Positions 47,701 through 59,164 of a stretch of 64,000 bases of DNA are shown piece after piece; position 1 is the first letter of the stretch, and the number at the start of each line of letters is the position of its first letter. This DNA comes from Parachlorella kessleri (lineage: Eukaryota; Chlorophyta; Trebouxiophyceae; Chlorellales; Chlorellaceae), in the NCBI GenBank assembly GCA_001598975.1, contig BBXU01002470.1, forward strand, positions 1-64,000. Direction: 5' to 3'. A program made the position numbers and the translations under genes. The notes under the pieces are model-generated. The model made no database searches and was not told the DNA's origin. It saw nothing but the letters and a program-made list of their open reading frames with translations.

Positions 47701-50700
47701 CTTGCGCCGGCTGGCCCCCATTTGTAGTCCACCCGCGTTGCTTCTCTTGCTCTTTGGCAGCTCACGGTTGTATTGCGCAGACGCGGGGAGCGGCAACCCT
47801 GCCCCAGGCGCTTCTCGATTCCTGCAAGGAGTTAGGCCATGCCTATGAGTACTCACCTTTCCCAGGTCCTCCACCTTAGAGTCGTCCAGGGCAGAAATGT
47901 GTGCATAGCCGGGGGTCAGGGCGCCGCCATCAGGCGCAGAGGGCAGCGAACACAGCAGGCCTAGCGTGGGGTCAACGCGGCGCACCACAGCCTCCTCAAA
48001 CACCTACACAGTGGTAGAAGAATACAAGGTCACCAAGCCGCGGCAGGCCTAGAGCAAGATTTACACAGCGCAAAACAGGTTAACAACATATCAGGCAGCC
48101 TGTAAGGAAGCTTCCTGCCGCCCATCCGAACAACCGTTCCTCTTGTCAGGGACCACCTACTACCCCCAACGCCACAAGATGTTTAACAGCAGCCGTTTAG
48201 CCAGACACTAAGCTCACCTGTCCCAGGAGGGGGAAGTTATGGGGTAGCGAGAAGCCCAGCAGGTGCTTGGCCAGTGTGAGTCCCACGCGCTTGGAGGCGG
48301 GGTCCACATACAGGATGCGCGCCTTCAGGCGCTGGTTGGGGCTACAGCCAACCAGCGTGACAAGCGGGCGCAGCTGACTTTCCTTTGTGAGCTTAGCGGA
48401 GGCGAGGCCACCATGCCAGAGCAAATCTCACAGATAGCTTACCCAAGGGGCCACGTCAAGGGTGGCAGCCCCCATTGTTGGATGCCAAGGGACAAACCCG
48501 GTGCAATCCGCTACTGCAGGCAGATTGGCACTCAACGGGCACCCCAGCCGGATGGCCTGTTGTGCCAGCAACAGCAGAGGGCTCGATGCTCAAGCACCTT
48601 TGCAGGCGCCAACGAATGCTTCGACGCCTGCCATGCATCTGCCAGTCCTGCTCATCCACCATCTTGCACATGCACACAGCTCAACCGGCTCTTTCAGTCC
48701 GTCACCAAGCCTCTACGGCATGGACGCACGCTCACACACCTGAAGTGCTTCTTCCAGTCTGTGCCCGGGTCAACCCCCAGGTGGAAGGGGTCGATGGTGC
48801 CGCTGAAGAAAGTAAGGAACGACACCAGCAGGCCGTCGGAGAGCACGCTGCGCACGCGGGCAGTCACCAAGGCGCCTGGCTGAAGCGAACCTGCAGGATG
48901 TGCCAGACGCAGGCTTGAATCTTTCACGAGCAGCCTGCTGTCCTTGCAGGACAATGGCTGCATGAAGAGTCTTTCACCGACCACTGATCTCAAGCCCTCC
49001 AGTCCTACATGCCACCATCCCTCCAAAGACTCCCACTTTTGGCCTGCCACCATGTGTTGTTCAGCACAATCCAGCGTCCGCCTTTAGTGCACCGCCGGTA
49101 CGAGGGCCTAACACTCCCATGCCGCCACCCTTCCAGGGTCTACAACCACCCCACCACCCGTCTCCAGACCCAAACTACGACACATCTCCGAGCTAAGTCA
49201 CGCACCAATGGTAAGGCCCTCCAACTCGCGTGCCACCGCCCCCGCCAGCGCTTCCTGGCTGCACCCGACCACAGCAGCCCCCCACCACACACACATCTCC
49301 CAGCCTAACCACGCACCAATGGTGAGGCCCTCCCACTCGCGAGCCACCGCCCCCGCCAGCGCTTCCTGGCTGCACCCCACCACAGCGGCTCCCCCGGGGC
49401 CCAGCCGCTCTACCACTGCTTCCAACAGGGAGCCCGCAACCAGGGGGGTGGTCGCCGACTTCTTGGGCAGGAAGCCACTGGTACCCTGCATTTCGTTTGC
49501 ATGGAGGGGTGGTGGCGGCAAGAGGTCATGGAACGGGTCATGGTCGATGCCAAAAGTGATTGGTTTGTATTTGGGTTCTAGTGGCCCGCACGGCCAGGTG
49601 CGTGTAGCAGCGTGTGAAGCTCCGGGCATTGACGGGCCAGGAAGGCAGCCAGCCAGCCAGCTGGACGACTCCCTGCCAAGGCAACCCATCGCATGTGCCC
49701 ACAGGCAGCCTGCTTCCCCACAGCGCTAGGCGCACCAGCGACACAGCTGCTCCTGTGCAATGCTGAGAGGGAGCGCTGCACACAATGCAGCCCTACTCCT
49801 TGGCGTTTACACACCCACTAACCTACACACCTTATGTGGTTACATACTGCTAGAAAGAGCCCAACTCGCAGGCCGGCACTGCCAACTCCTCGCTCCCCAA
49901 CTCCTCATTCCAGTGTTGGAAGGCCACCAACCGCCCCCCGAGATACCCAAGTCATGTGAACCCTCCATGTGGCACCTACCTTGATGCCAAATGTAAGGAG
50001 ATACCCGTGGTCCTCCACACTCCTCACACATGCCGGTAGCGCCGCCCCCTCCTTAACCCCCTCCGCTCCCAGACCCTCGTTGGCCCGCGCCACGTGCAGA
50101 CTCAGCTGCACCCGCTTCTTGCGCTTCTTCCCGCCGGGGCCGGATGAGTCATCCGCCCCTCCATCGAGCCCCACCACCGAGCACCGCACCAGCTGACCAA
50201 TTGAGAAGAGCTCGGTCAGCAGGGGCCCGCCCTCGACCAGCTGCTGTGCTCCCTGCTGGGCCTGCTTCGCCGCCTTTCCCTGCTGCTTCCTAGACAGCTC
50301 TGCTAGGTAGTCCGAGGCCTGGGTATAAGCCACGTGGCCCTTGAGCCCGTGGGGCAGGCTGACCATGAGGGAGTGGGGAGTGACCTCCACCACCGCGCCC
50401 CATAGCTTGGTGCCGATGTTGAGGCTCTGCAGGGCAGAGAGCAGCACCTGGGTGCAGGCTACATGGTAGATGAGATCGCAAGCTAACCATGCGTCTCTCC
50501 AGTAGTTTGCCTCACGGGGAAGGCAGTTGGGAGCCTTACCTTGAACTTGAGCAGCTCTGCATACTTGGGCTGCTTGCCCTGAATGTCCATGCTGCTGAAA
50601 AAGGCATCCTCTTCATCCTGCATGCGCATAGTACCTCAGTTGTAAGCACCGGAGGGAAGCTACCCAGACAAGCAGAGGTCATTGCCCACAGCCTACACCC

Positions 50701-51164
50701 AGCAGCAGCAGCAGGTAAGGATGCTAACATACCCAGGGCAAGGGAGAGCTGAGCAAGAGAGAGGGCAGCATGTTCCCAGCCTGCCCACCTGCTCGTCTCC
50801 GGCAGCAAGTTGCTTCCGTTTCTTGCCCTTGTTCTTGGCGCCAAATACCTCAGCTTCCGCCTCAGCATATGCCTCCTGCACACATGACCCCTCTACTCTC
50901 AATAGACCCAGTACTGGACCCCCAAACGCAGAGTGGGTAGCCCCGATCCACTTGGGACCTCTCCCCCAAGGCAGAAGGCCAGCCAGCCAGCACGCAAATA
51001 AGCACCAGACACTGCAGGATACTATTGATTAGGAGTTGCAGTAAATCTCATACCCGCTCCAGCCTCTTCTGCACCACTGGGGCCAGGCCCTGGCCTCCCC
51101 CTCTGGGGAATGCCTCCTCTTCATCGTGTCCTGCCGCTACCGCTGGGTTCTTCTTTCCCACCAT
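35576..51164 (-). CDS. RRP5: rRNA biogenesis protein RRP5 (PDCD11-like), S1-repeat part only
   Basis: RRP5 binds pre-rRNA in the nucleolus and is needed for both small- and large-subunit assembly. This many-exon gene starts at ATG 51164 with a charged leader (MVGKKNPAVAAGHDEEE, later KNKGKKRKQ) and runs for about 15.6 kb. By eye it encodes some 13-15 S1-like OB-fold units, for example GTKLWGAVVEVTPHSLMVSL, ALVTARVRSVLSDGLLVSF, HGVVTGVKDFGVFVSFYGG, LLPGYVASVTPDAVFVRFLG with LAQLSDTFVSDP, VSGYVKAGGPAGVFVCLARD with LGQLSDTFVDDP, and VVRGRVKRAEKFGVFVELDN with GLAHVSELADEFVKD. Lys-rich linkers (KKKKRKTEQ, KKRKKRVQL) are nucleolar-like. The last S1 (RLSLGLKPSYFAD) is followed by a long acidic tail ending DMGGIDSESEEY and a stop at 35576. 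The C-terminal HAT/TPR repeats of yeast, animal and plant RRP5 are not present. Exon borders are approximate. Confidence 0.93.
37573..37606 (-). repeat. Decayed copy of an RRP5 exon start
   Basis: Inside an RRP5 intron the minus strand reads VEPRLKLRGGKRG, close to VELSLKSRGRPG at the start of the real exon at about 37475-37503. It is followed by a stop, so it looks like a non-functional partial exon duplicate. Confidence 0.4.
38691..38743 (-). repeat. CTG/CAG run encoding polyglutamine in RRP5
   Basis: About 17-18 CTG triplets on the plus strand read as Gln on the coding strand, between VRALVVGE and RGGKGQFLLSLRP. The tract sits within or next to an S1-like unit and is likely polymorphic. 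Confidence 0.9.
39608..39687. repeat. 21-base direct repeat in an RRP5 intron
   Basis: The sequence GTGGGCAAAGGGACCATGTGC occurs at about 39610 and again at about 39667, separated by about 37 bases. It lies in an intron and has no recognised function. Confidence 0.7.
41528..41555. repeat. Degenerate telomere-like tract in an RRP5 intron
   Basis: Two TTAGGG-like units followed by related AAGGTT units. On the coding strand this lies about 60-85 bases downstream of the splice donor at 41612 (CTG|GTGAGG). The orientation is opposite to the better tract at 46061. Confidence 0.6.
46021..46141. repeat. 28-base inverted repeat flanking a telomere-like CCCTAAA tract
   Basis: The left arm (46021-46048) and right arm (46114-46141) are reverse complements at 27 of 28 positions. 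Between them, 46061-46110 is a nearly continuous run of CCCTAAA and CCCTAA units. The element lies in the RRP5 intron 45724-46172, with its right arm about 31 bases from the splice donor, so the transcript could form a long hairpin. Confidence 0.9.
49201..49394 (-). repeat. 111-base tandem duplication covering an RRP5 exon end and splice donor
   Basis: Bases from 49201 and from 49312 match over about 83 bases with roughly six differences, giving a period of 111. On the coding strand both copies read GCSQEALAGAVARE-EGLTIG and both end in a usable donor (GTGCGT in the first). The spacing is 37 codons and the frame stays open between them, so use of the second donor would add 37 residues. Confidence 0.85.
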
Positions 51165-51452
51165 GTCTCAACTTTCTCGATACTATGTACGTTTCAGGCC
51201 CCCACAGAGTCACCTAGCATGCCATCAGGCATGCAACTGCATGCGTCCGTGACTAAACAAAGGAAGCCCAGCGGATTGAATTGATCATATAGAATCAATT
51301 CGAGTTGACACTAAACTAAACTGTTCGTGAAGCGCCAGCAAGGCATTTTACCGCCATGCCAGTACTTTGCTTTCTGCTTTGCAGCCAGCTCTGCTCAATG
51401 GAACTGAAATTGCATTACAAACACAGCCTGCAAAGAGGTTTGTGCGTTTTAC
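51165..51452. promoter_or_regulatory. Divergent spacer between RRP5 and the Gln-rich protein gene
   Basis: Only 288 bases lie between the two start codons, so promoters and 5' leaders of both genes must be here or overlap. The stretch at 51260-51330 is AT-rich compared with its surroundings (it contains TTGAATTGATCATATAGAATCAATTCG, a near-palindrome around GATC). No specific factor site can be named. Confidence 0.5.
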
Positions 51453-54400
51453 ATGGCCTTGGACGCAAGACTACCGAGGATTCCTGGCTTGTGTGCAACG
51501 GCAGAAGAAGTCTTACAGCACTTCGAGGCCCTCTCATCAATTCACATCCAGCTGTCTGGTGTTAACCAGCTAGCCGCTGATCACAAACTCCTTACACAGG
51601 ATGCATCACAGCTATGCACAGCGCTCGAAGGCTGCCAAGGAGTAGTGCTTGTTGTCGAGGACCCAGCCTGCGTTTGCACGCAGGCAAGATGCTTTTCTTT
51701 TGTAACTGGGGCCTGTGCACAAGGTGGTATGTGCCTCCTGACCTCGCCAGTTGCGACCTGCTGCCAAGTGCATGGTGCAAAAGTGAAGTGCTGCAACTTG
51801 CAGGGCCTTGTGGCTGCTGGCTGCCGGCAGGTGGTGGCTGTCAGCAACCGCGCTACAGAATTTGTGCGGTTAATCCAGAAGTTGGGCCTCAGGTGCGCGT
51901 CCAGGCTTGAAGGCGTGTAGAGGCCTTGGCAGACCCTCTGTTGCTGCGATGATGCTATCAGTCCATGATAGCCTCTTGACTGTGAGATTGGGTGGCTGTG
52001 GTCGGCTTTGCCACCAGGCCTGAGGTGCTTGTCCGCAGTGCTTGGCGTAAAACTAACCCAACCTGTGTTTATGCAGCGGGGATGCGCTACTTCGCCAAAT
52101 ACCAGTGCACCTTGGGAGGCTGTCGGACTTGTGCATCAAGCAGCAGGCATCCGACCCTAGTACAGATGGCCTGGCTGGCATTGTAGTGGCGGTAAGCAAT
52201 TGTGCTCGGTGGGGCAATGCTGAGCTTAGCTTTGAGTTAAGGACATAAGTTTGTGATGGGAGTACATACAGGCTGGCCCATGATGTGCCTCTGGCCAATT
52301 TGCTGGGCTAAGGTCCTTCAGCATTGGCAGCTTGAAGGGCTTCTACCGATTAGTCAAGGTGCAGTTGGTGTTTTTTTCAGGTTGTTGCAGGGCGTCAGTG
52401 TAGCTGGAGCCAAGGGGGCGCTGAGCATATCCGATTCTATTTTATATAGTGTTGGCGATGACTGGCACGAACCTGATAACTGCATGGGAGGAGCTGCCAG
52501 CTAGTCTGGAGTCAGAGCCAGCTGAGCCAGCTACTTTGGCTGACAAACTGCCGCTCGATCTGAACCAGTAGTTTGCCTGACATCGGTGGTGTGCTGTAGG
52601 AAGATGTGAATTTAACCTGTGCCCGGCTTGCCCCTGTGCAGGTGCCCGCCAGTTGGGAGGCATGCCGTGAGGAAGTACTGGCAGCGCTGCGCTGCCGCTG
52701 CCTGCGAGTTGGGGCAACGGTGTGGCTGACACTCACACCTCCTGGCCAGGCTCAAGCTGGTGGCAAATGTCAGCATTCGTTTAAGGCTTTGGTGGAGCAA
52801 GTCCTGGCTGAGTGTGCAGCAGCTGGGCGCGAGGCTGGCTACCAGCTGGCACTGGCGGGCGCACAGACCCCAGAGTATGACGATTGCCGGGCATCAAGTG
52901 CCGTGTTGCACATCAGGTGGGGTTGCACTTGCTTGCTGTCTTCATGTAGCGCTACTTTTATAGCACGGGAGGTTAACAATCTTTCACAGACGTATCTGTT
53001 ACGGAGGCAGAACTGTAATCACAGGCCAGTGTCCAGTAGGTGCCAAGACCTGGGTGTGTGCATTCTACATGAGTGTATCACTGTTGCTGAACAGCTACGG
53101 TTCTGCTGACACCTGAGCCTTGCAAGACTTCATCCCCTGCAAGGTGCAAATGCCTTGACTCCTGCATCTGCTTGATGGATGGGGTACATACCGTATGTGT
53201 TGCTTTAGTGCAGGGTCGCAAGCTGGGAGGCGCCGTACCTGCAGAACCTCCCGACTTCTACAGAACCGAGCGAGGACATGGCAGTCAAACTCTTACAACG
53301 GCTGATGGCTGAGAACCCAGGGCAGTCACTGCCTGCAGTGGCACCTACCCAGAATCACCAGAAGCAGCAGGCGCAGCAGCAGCCTCAGCTCAAACCTCAG
53401 GAGCCCACTGGTGATGCTAAAGGGCATCCAGAGCCAGCAAGCTTGCAGCAAGATGTGGAGAGCGCTCAGCAAGATGAGGGTACCTTGGAGATACTGGCCC
53501 TGGACGCAGCAGCGGGTGGGGTCGTAGCTGACCTTATTGCAGCAGCAGGAGCAGTAGCGCAGGAGGCACAAGGTGCTGTCAGTACAGTGCCAGCCCTAGC
53601 AGCATCAGCACCGGCAGCAGAGGTGGCACTAGCGGTAGGCACTGTAGCGCCAGTGCTACCAGCATCACCACCAGGAGCAGTGGTGGCACAAGCAGTAGAC
53701 GCTGTAGCACCAGTGCTATCAGCATCGGCACCGGCAGCAGAGGTGGCATCAGCAGTGGAAGGTGTTGCACCAATGCTGCTAGCATCAGCGCCAGCAGCAG
53801 AAGCACCACTTGTGACAGCAGCCGCATGTTTACCAGCGCTCTCAGCCTCAGCTGATGTGTTAGAGCAAGTTCCTGCCCAGGATGGCTCCATGGAGCTCTT
53901 GGGTGATGTGATACACTTGGATGAGCCGGCATTGCCACGACTAGCCGGCTCACCAGGGGCCAGGCAGCCCTCACCGTCGTCCACTGCTCAAGAACTGGAG
54001 TCGCAAGCGCCAGCCAATCGGCATAGGAGCAATGCAATGGGAGCAGCTGTCCGCGCACAGGATGGGATTGACAGGGCTCAGGCTGCTGGAGAACCTGGCA
54101 TTGCTAGCAGTGAAGGGCATCAGCACCCAGCAGGAGAGACAGCTGTAGCTGTGGTGGAGCTGGACCCTCCAGCAGCTCCAGGGCAGCTGGGACAAGCAGC
54201 AGCAGGGACTCGCAGTGAGGCACTTGGGTCACTAGATGCGGCAGATGCAGCTGGTATAGCTGCCAGCATGCCAACGGCAGGTGGAGTGCCAGCAGAAAAG
54301 CAAGCTGCTCCAGCTGTGTCTTGTACTGTTGCTCTCCCTGCGGCGAGCGACGCCCCTAAAACTTCACCCAACACAGCGCTGGAGACTAGTCACCACAACG

Positions 54401-55807
54401 AGAGCCAGCAGGAGCAGCTCCAGGCAGGTGAAGCTGCTAGAGCAGAGCCCCAGCTACTCCTGCCTGTTGTTGAGGACAGGGGCCCACCAGCAGCTGCGCC
54501 AATCAAGCCTAGCACAGCATCCGCCAGGCAAGGCGGCCAGCCTGCCCAGCCTGGGGCTAGTGCTGCCCTGAACAGCGGTTCAGCCCTGCCTGATGGTGCT
54601 CCAGCTGCTGAAGCTGTATCAGCACAAACACAGCAGGCTCAGCAGCAGCAGCAGCTCTCCAAAAGGCAGCGCAAGAAGCAGCGACAGCAGGAGCGACGTC
54701 TACAGGCGGCTTCCCAGCCACAACAGCAGGAGGCGAAGCAAGCGCCGCCGCCGCAGCAACAACAGGCAGCGCAGCGCGCCGCTCAGGGTGCTCAGCCTGC
54801 TAAAGGCATCGGCGCAGCGGCACAAAGTGCCAGCGCTGTACCTGCCAGAGCAGCCGTGCAGACAGCCATGCAAGGCCGGAGGGGCCAGCCTTCACCCCAA
54901 GCCAATGCAACTGTCGGGCAGAAGCGGCCGCCTTCGCGCAACCAGCAAGGCCCTGCGCTGCAGAAAGCGCGCCCAGCGCAGCCTGTAAGAAGCAGGGAGG
55001 CACAGGCAGAGCTTGACCGCTGGCGCCAGAGGCAGGCAGCAGCATCGGCTGCTAGTGCTGGGCAGGGCAACCTACGACAGGGTGCTGTGGGTAGGCAACT
55101 GCAGCATGGGACGCAGCAAGGCCAGGCACAGCTGATCTTTGCACAGCAGCAGCAGGTGGGAGCCACGCTGCAGCCACAGGCTGCAGGGCTTGTGGGCGGG
55201 ACATTTGGCGGGGTCGGCATGGGGGCTTCCCAGCTTCAGCAAGCCCCTGGCATGCTCCTGCAGCATGTCCAGCCTGCGCAGCACATGCAGTTCCAGCCGG
55301 TGGGGCAGGGCAGTATACTAGGTCAACAGCAGTATTTGACTGGGGCGGGGTTGGCCGCTGGGCCCAGCAACAGCCAGCTGCCACAGCTGGTGTTTGTGCA
55401 GAGGGAGCAATCCACCATGGGCGCAGCGGCTCCGCAGCAGTACACGCTGGCTCATCAGCAGCATTTGGGAACGCAGCCCGCGACCGTCAGCCAGCTATTG
55501 CTCTCGCAGGCTCAGCAGCAGCAGCAGCAGCAGCAACTGCCGCAGGGGCTTTTACACCGCGTGCCACCCGGAATGGATTTGAATGCACGGGCGCAGCAAG
55601 GGCAAGCCAGCGTTGCCCTGCGCTTGGGGGCGGGTGTGCTGCAGAATGCCAGCACCCAGCAGCACCAGCAGGGCTATGTGCAGCAGGGCTCGGAGCTAGG
55701 TAGCCTGGGGGTCATGCAAGCACTGGCAGCCCCACAGCCAACATTGCTGCAGCTGCCACAGCCGCAGCCACTACCCCAGCTCTTCCAGCAGTCGTCCTTG
55801 GCAGGCA

Positions 55808-55845
<38 letters not shown>

Positions 55846-56048
55846 TTCACTGCTGCTAGCACTGGTATGGGCAGCAGCCTGCTGCATCCAGCACGGACTG
55901 TTGCTGGACAGGTATTTACGCAACCGGGCATTGCCGACAGGGCGCTTGCAGGTGTGGGCCAGCTAGGGTCCTCTCAGCCTCTCATGGTGGTCCAGGGGAA
56001 GCAGCAGGGGCAGCAAGGCCTGCTTCAGGGGTTTGTCCAGCTGACACC

Positions 56049-56088
<40 letters not shown>

Positions 56089-56133
56089 TCGTACGGAGCA
56101 CAGGGAGCCGCAGGCGTGTACCCTCACTATTAG
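51453..56133 (+). CDS. Large Gln/Ala-rich protein of unknown function
   Basis: Not recognised. Five exons (51453-51683, 51804-51892, 52077-52191, 52642-52916, 53214-56133) join in frame to give 1,209 residues. Intron 1 has a consensus GC donor (CAG|GCAAG). The first 240 or so residues look like a folded domain with alternating strands and helices: VVLVVEDPACVC, GLVAAGCRQVVAVSNRATEF, GLAGIVVA, RVGATVWLTLTPPG and a helix HSFKALVEQVLAECAAAG. The single large last exon encodes Ala-Pro-rich imperfect repeats (ASAPAAEVA... units around 53600-53820), a Lys-Arg patch in a Gln context (SKRQRKKQRQQERR, about 54658-54700) that could be a nuclear signal, a basic segment with Arg and Pro (54840-55040), and then Gln-rich sequence with CAG runs, ending GAAGVYPHY. 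The composition is typical of transcription or RNA-granule proteins, but that is only a hint. ATG 51453 is the first that reads into the frame. Confidence 0.72.
55810..55842 (+). repeat. (CAG)11 polyglutamine run
   Basis: Eleven CAG codons in frame in the Gln-rich protein, followed by PFTAAS. Confidence 0.9.
56050..56088 (+). repeat. CAG run near the C-terminus of the Gln-rich protein
   Basis: About twelve CAG codons ending in CAA, in frame, just before the final SYGAQGAAG segment. Confidence 0.9.
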
Positions 56134-57155
56134 GTCTCGAATGCTCACGGATATATTGAAGTCCTTCTGGCTCGAGTGCTGGTGGGTTGCTTGTTGCTTC
56201 TACTCCACCTCCTGAACGCCTTTGTGCGTGTCTTTAACGATGGGCAGCATTTCTCGTCTGAGTGTACCTCCATGGGCTTCGTACTCTCACGTTGGACAGC
56301 ATGTACACCTGGAGACTGTAGTATGCAGTCGTGGAGAATGTTGTTCCGCCGCACTGTGTTACGGGGTCATATAAATTGATCATGCATGCACCATTTTCTG
56401 TTGCAGGAGTAGGGGCTAGGTTGTAAGACACAGCATGCGGAATGAGCCGAGGACATGTCATACCTACCAGGTTACCCTTGGTGACATTGCTGATTAGATG
56501 AGTAGTCCTACGGTGGCGCTACTTACAGAGGGTCCCAAGACTGTCCAGCAGACATTGCTGCCGTCCACTCCAGAGGTTAGCACAGACGTAAGACTGCAGG
56601 TATGGCAAGCAGAGGGTAGGGAAGGGAGGCAGGAGAGGACCATGAGGACAACTACCTGGTGCATGCCGCGCCGACAGCCCGTAAATAGCCCATAGACAAC
56701 TTTTCCATCAACAGCCCCAGAGCATACCTGCATCCTGCCCTACCAGTACAGGTCACCCCTTCCTCTCCTCTGTTCTCATTGCCTGCCGGAAGTGCTGGCC
56801 CTACCATTATCCATTTCATTGTAGGCCACCATGGGCAATTTGGGTGGGTTGGGATGGGAGGGCGCACTCTCAACTCTGAACAGAGGAGCAGCAGGGGCAT
56901 GAGAGCATGCACCGTTATAAGTGGTGATTGGATCTGACTACGAGGCTGTTTCTCGGCCATCTAACAAATGCCCCTGGTGCAGGACCTCACCCATGCTCGG
57001 ACCATGTGTTGCCAGTGTTGTACTGCAGGTACTGCCATGAAACGTCGACCACCGGGTCGTCGGAGGAGCCTGACAGAGGTGCAGGGAGCGTCTGTGGAGC
57101 AACAATTGCCTTGGATATGGCTGAGGACGCTTCATGTGAGCTGTAGCCGTGGAAC
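56134..57155. other. Intergenic between the Gln-rich and KH-protein genes
   Basis: This holds the 3' UTR of the Gln-rich gene and the 5' region of the KH gene. Open frames at 56498-56695 and 56968-57146 lack motifs and end before the KH start; they may be untranslated leader. Confidence 0.5.
56422..56426 (+). terminator. TGTAA polyadenylation signal of the Gln-rich protein gene
   Basis: TGTAA about 290 bases after the stop codon at 56133, matching chlorophyte usage. Confidence 0.5.
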
Positions 57156-59099
57156 ATGGCAGCGCCCATACTGCCCAGCGATGACCAGGTGGCCATGCAG
57201 GTTTTCTCTGGCCAGCCTCAGTCCAATAGCCAGCTGTTCAGTATCATTCAGTCGATTAGCACATCAGATTCTAGCCTCCGGGCAGCCTTGGAGTCAAAGG
57301 GGGCTTTGGACCAGCCAAGCCGTGGAGACAAGGTGCAGCTGCCCTCACTAATCAACAAGCTCTTGGCCAGGCACCAGCAAGACCACAGGCAGCTAGGACT
57401 GCTGCTTGAACTGCCTTCAGCGGAGCTGGATAAGAGTAGCCAGTCCCGCGGCAGGAGGCACAGTGCGCTATTGGAGGGAGCAGGGGGAGGTGCACAGGTA
57501 AATGACTCGAACGGGGTTGGGCCGCTGGCAAGGCGGGCGGTTCCAGCAGCCAACCCTTCCAACCTTGTCGGAATGGAACCTATAATGAATGGGCGGCGCG
57601 CAACCTGCGCTGGCTTTGAGCCTGTGTACCAGAAGAAGTGCTGTGGCACCGCATTTCACTGCAGGTGCCTGCTAATGGTCGTTACTTCAGCCCGGATGGG
57701 GGGCCAGGAGGCAGGGTCACACTTTGCAACAGTAGTCAGCCGGAGACCTTCAGCGCAGGGCAACAGAACCTGCCAGTGCTGTCTGTGAGCAAGAGCGAGC
57801 AGCGGGTGATGAACAGACAGCAGGAGCAGGCCTGGCGGCAGCTGCAGGCTCAGGCTAAGGGCCAACCCAAAGGCAGCAATGAGCAGCGAGACTTGCTGAA
57901 GAAAGCGAGGGAGCTGCCTTCAGATTACGTGGTAGATTTTTTTACCTGGGTGGTAACTGCCAGCAGACGCTCGTGCAGCAGTGCCAGTAGTTGGTTGCTG
58001 CGCAGCATTCTCAGTTTGGGAAAGCGCTGGAGCGTACCGATACTCCCCCCCTGTCCTTGTGCTGACACATACCTGTTGTGTGGCACCATCATCAAGGCCT
58101 ATGTCTGTCTCGGTTCAGCTCTAGGGCAGCGCATTGTGTCATGTCTTGCTGCAGGTCCACATCACAAAGGCTGTCAGGCAGGTCCCGCATGCGGCAAGCA
58201 GCAGCCCCGCGTTCCACATTGGCAGCATCAGTCCCTTCGAAGAGGGCTTAGTGACAGGCGCCAAGCTTGGCTACCACCTGGCAGACGACCAGGCACATCC
58301 TGCAGTCAAGGCCCAGAAGACCATTGTGCAAGTGAACGGCCTAGGGGAGCACAGCGGCCACTACTTAGTCGGCAAGCACCTGCCTGCAAAGCCGCCTGAC
58401 AATCCTCTGCCAGCTGTGGTGGCCAAAGGCATGAAGCTGCCTCCTAACACTCCCCTCCAGCAGATTGCCACTGGCAGGCCAACATTCAGGTAAGGACATC
58501 TTTCAATGTATGAGTTGCTGGCTTGCAGCATGCGTGGGTTGGGCGTCCACAAGACGTTACGAAACACAGAATAGCATGTCAAGCGTCAGGGCATTATATC
58601 ACCTGCTCGCTGGGGTGTCTAGCAAGACCTTCGGTCTCCTCAGCAGACTTCCTTGCTCCAGCCCTTTTTACCCAGGCCTATTCAACAAATAACATAGACG
58701 ACAGATCACTGAGAAAGGCGCTTGTGTTATCAGGCTTCCTTGCATGGAAGACCCTCAGCGGAGGTACGATTATCTGCGGCTGGTGTCCGCTCCCCAGCCG
58801 CAACCGCCGGTCCTGCACCTGTTGCGGCCGCCGCCGCCGCCGTCACCGCTACAACAGCAGCAGGAGGAGGAGGAGGGGGAGACGGCACAGCCCGCCCCGC
58901 CCCGTCCTCCCTCGGAACAAGTGCACTGGCTGCAGCCGGCCTCTTCCCTGCCTCTGCCCTGTCAGCGGCAGCAGCAGCTGGGGCAGCATCTTCAGGGGGT
59001 GCTGGCTGCAGTGCATGTGATTCGCACTGACACCGCTGCACAGGTGACAGGGTTGCAGCTGCAGGATGGGGCACTTCCAGTAGAGCAGCTGCTGTCTAC

Positions 59100-59164
<65 letters not shown>

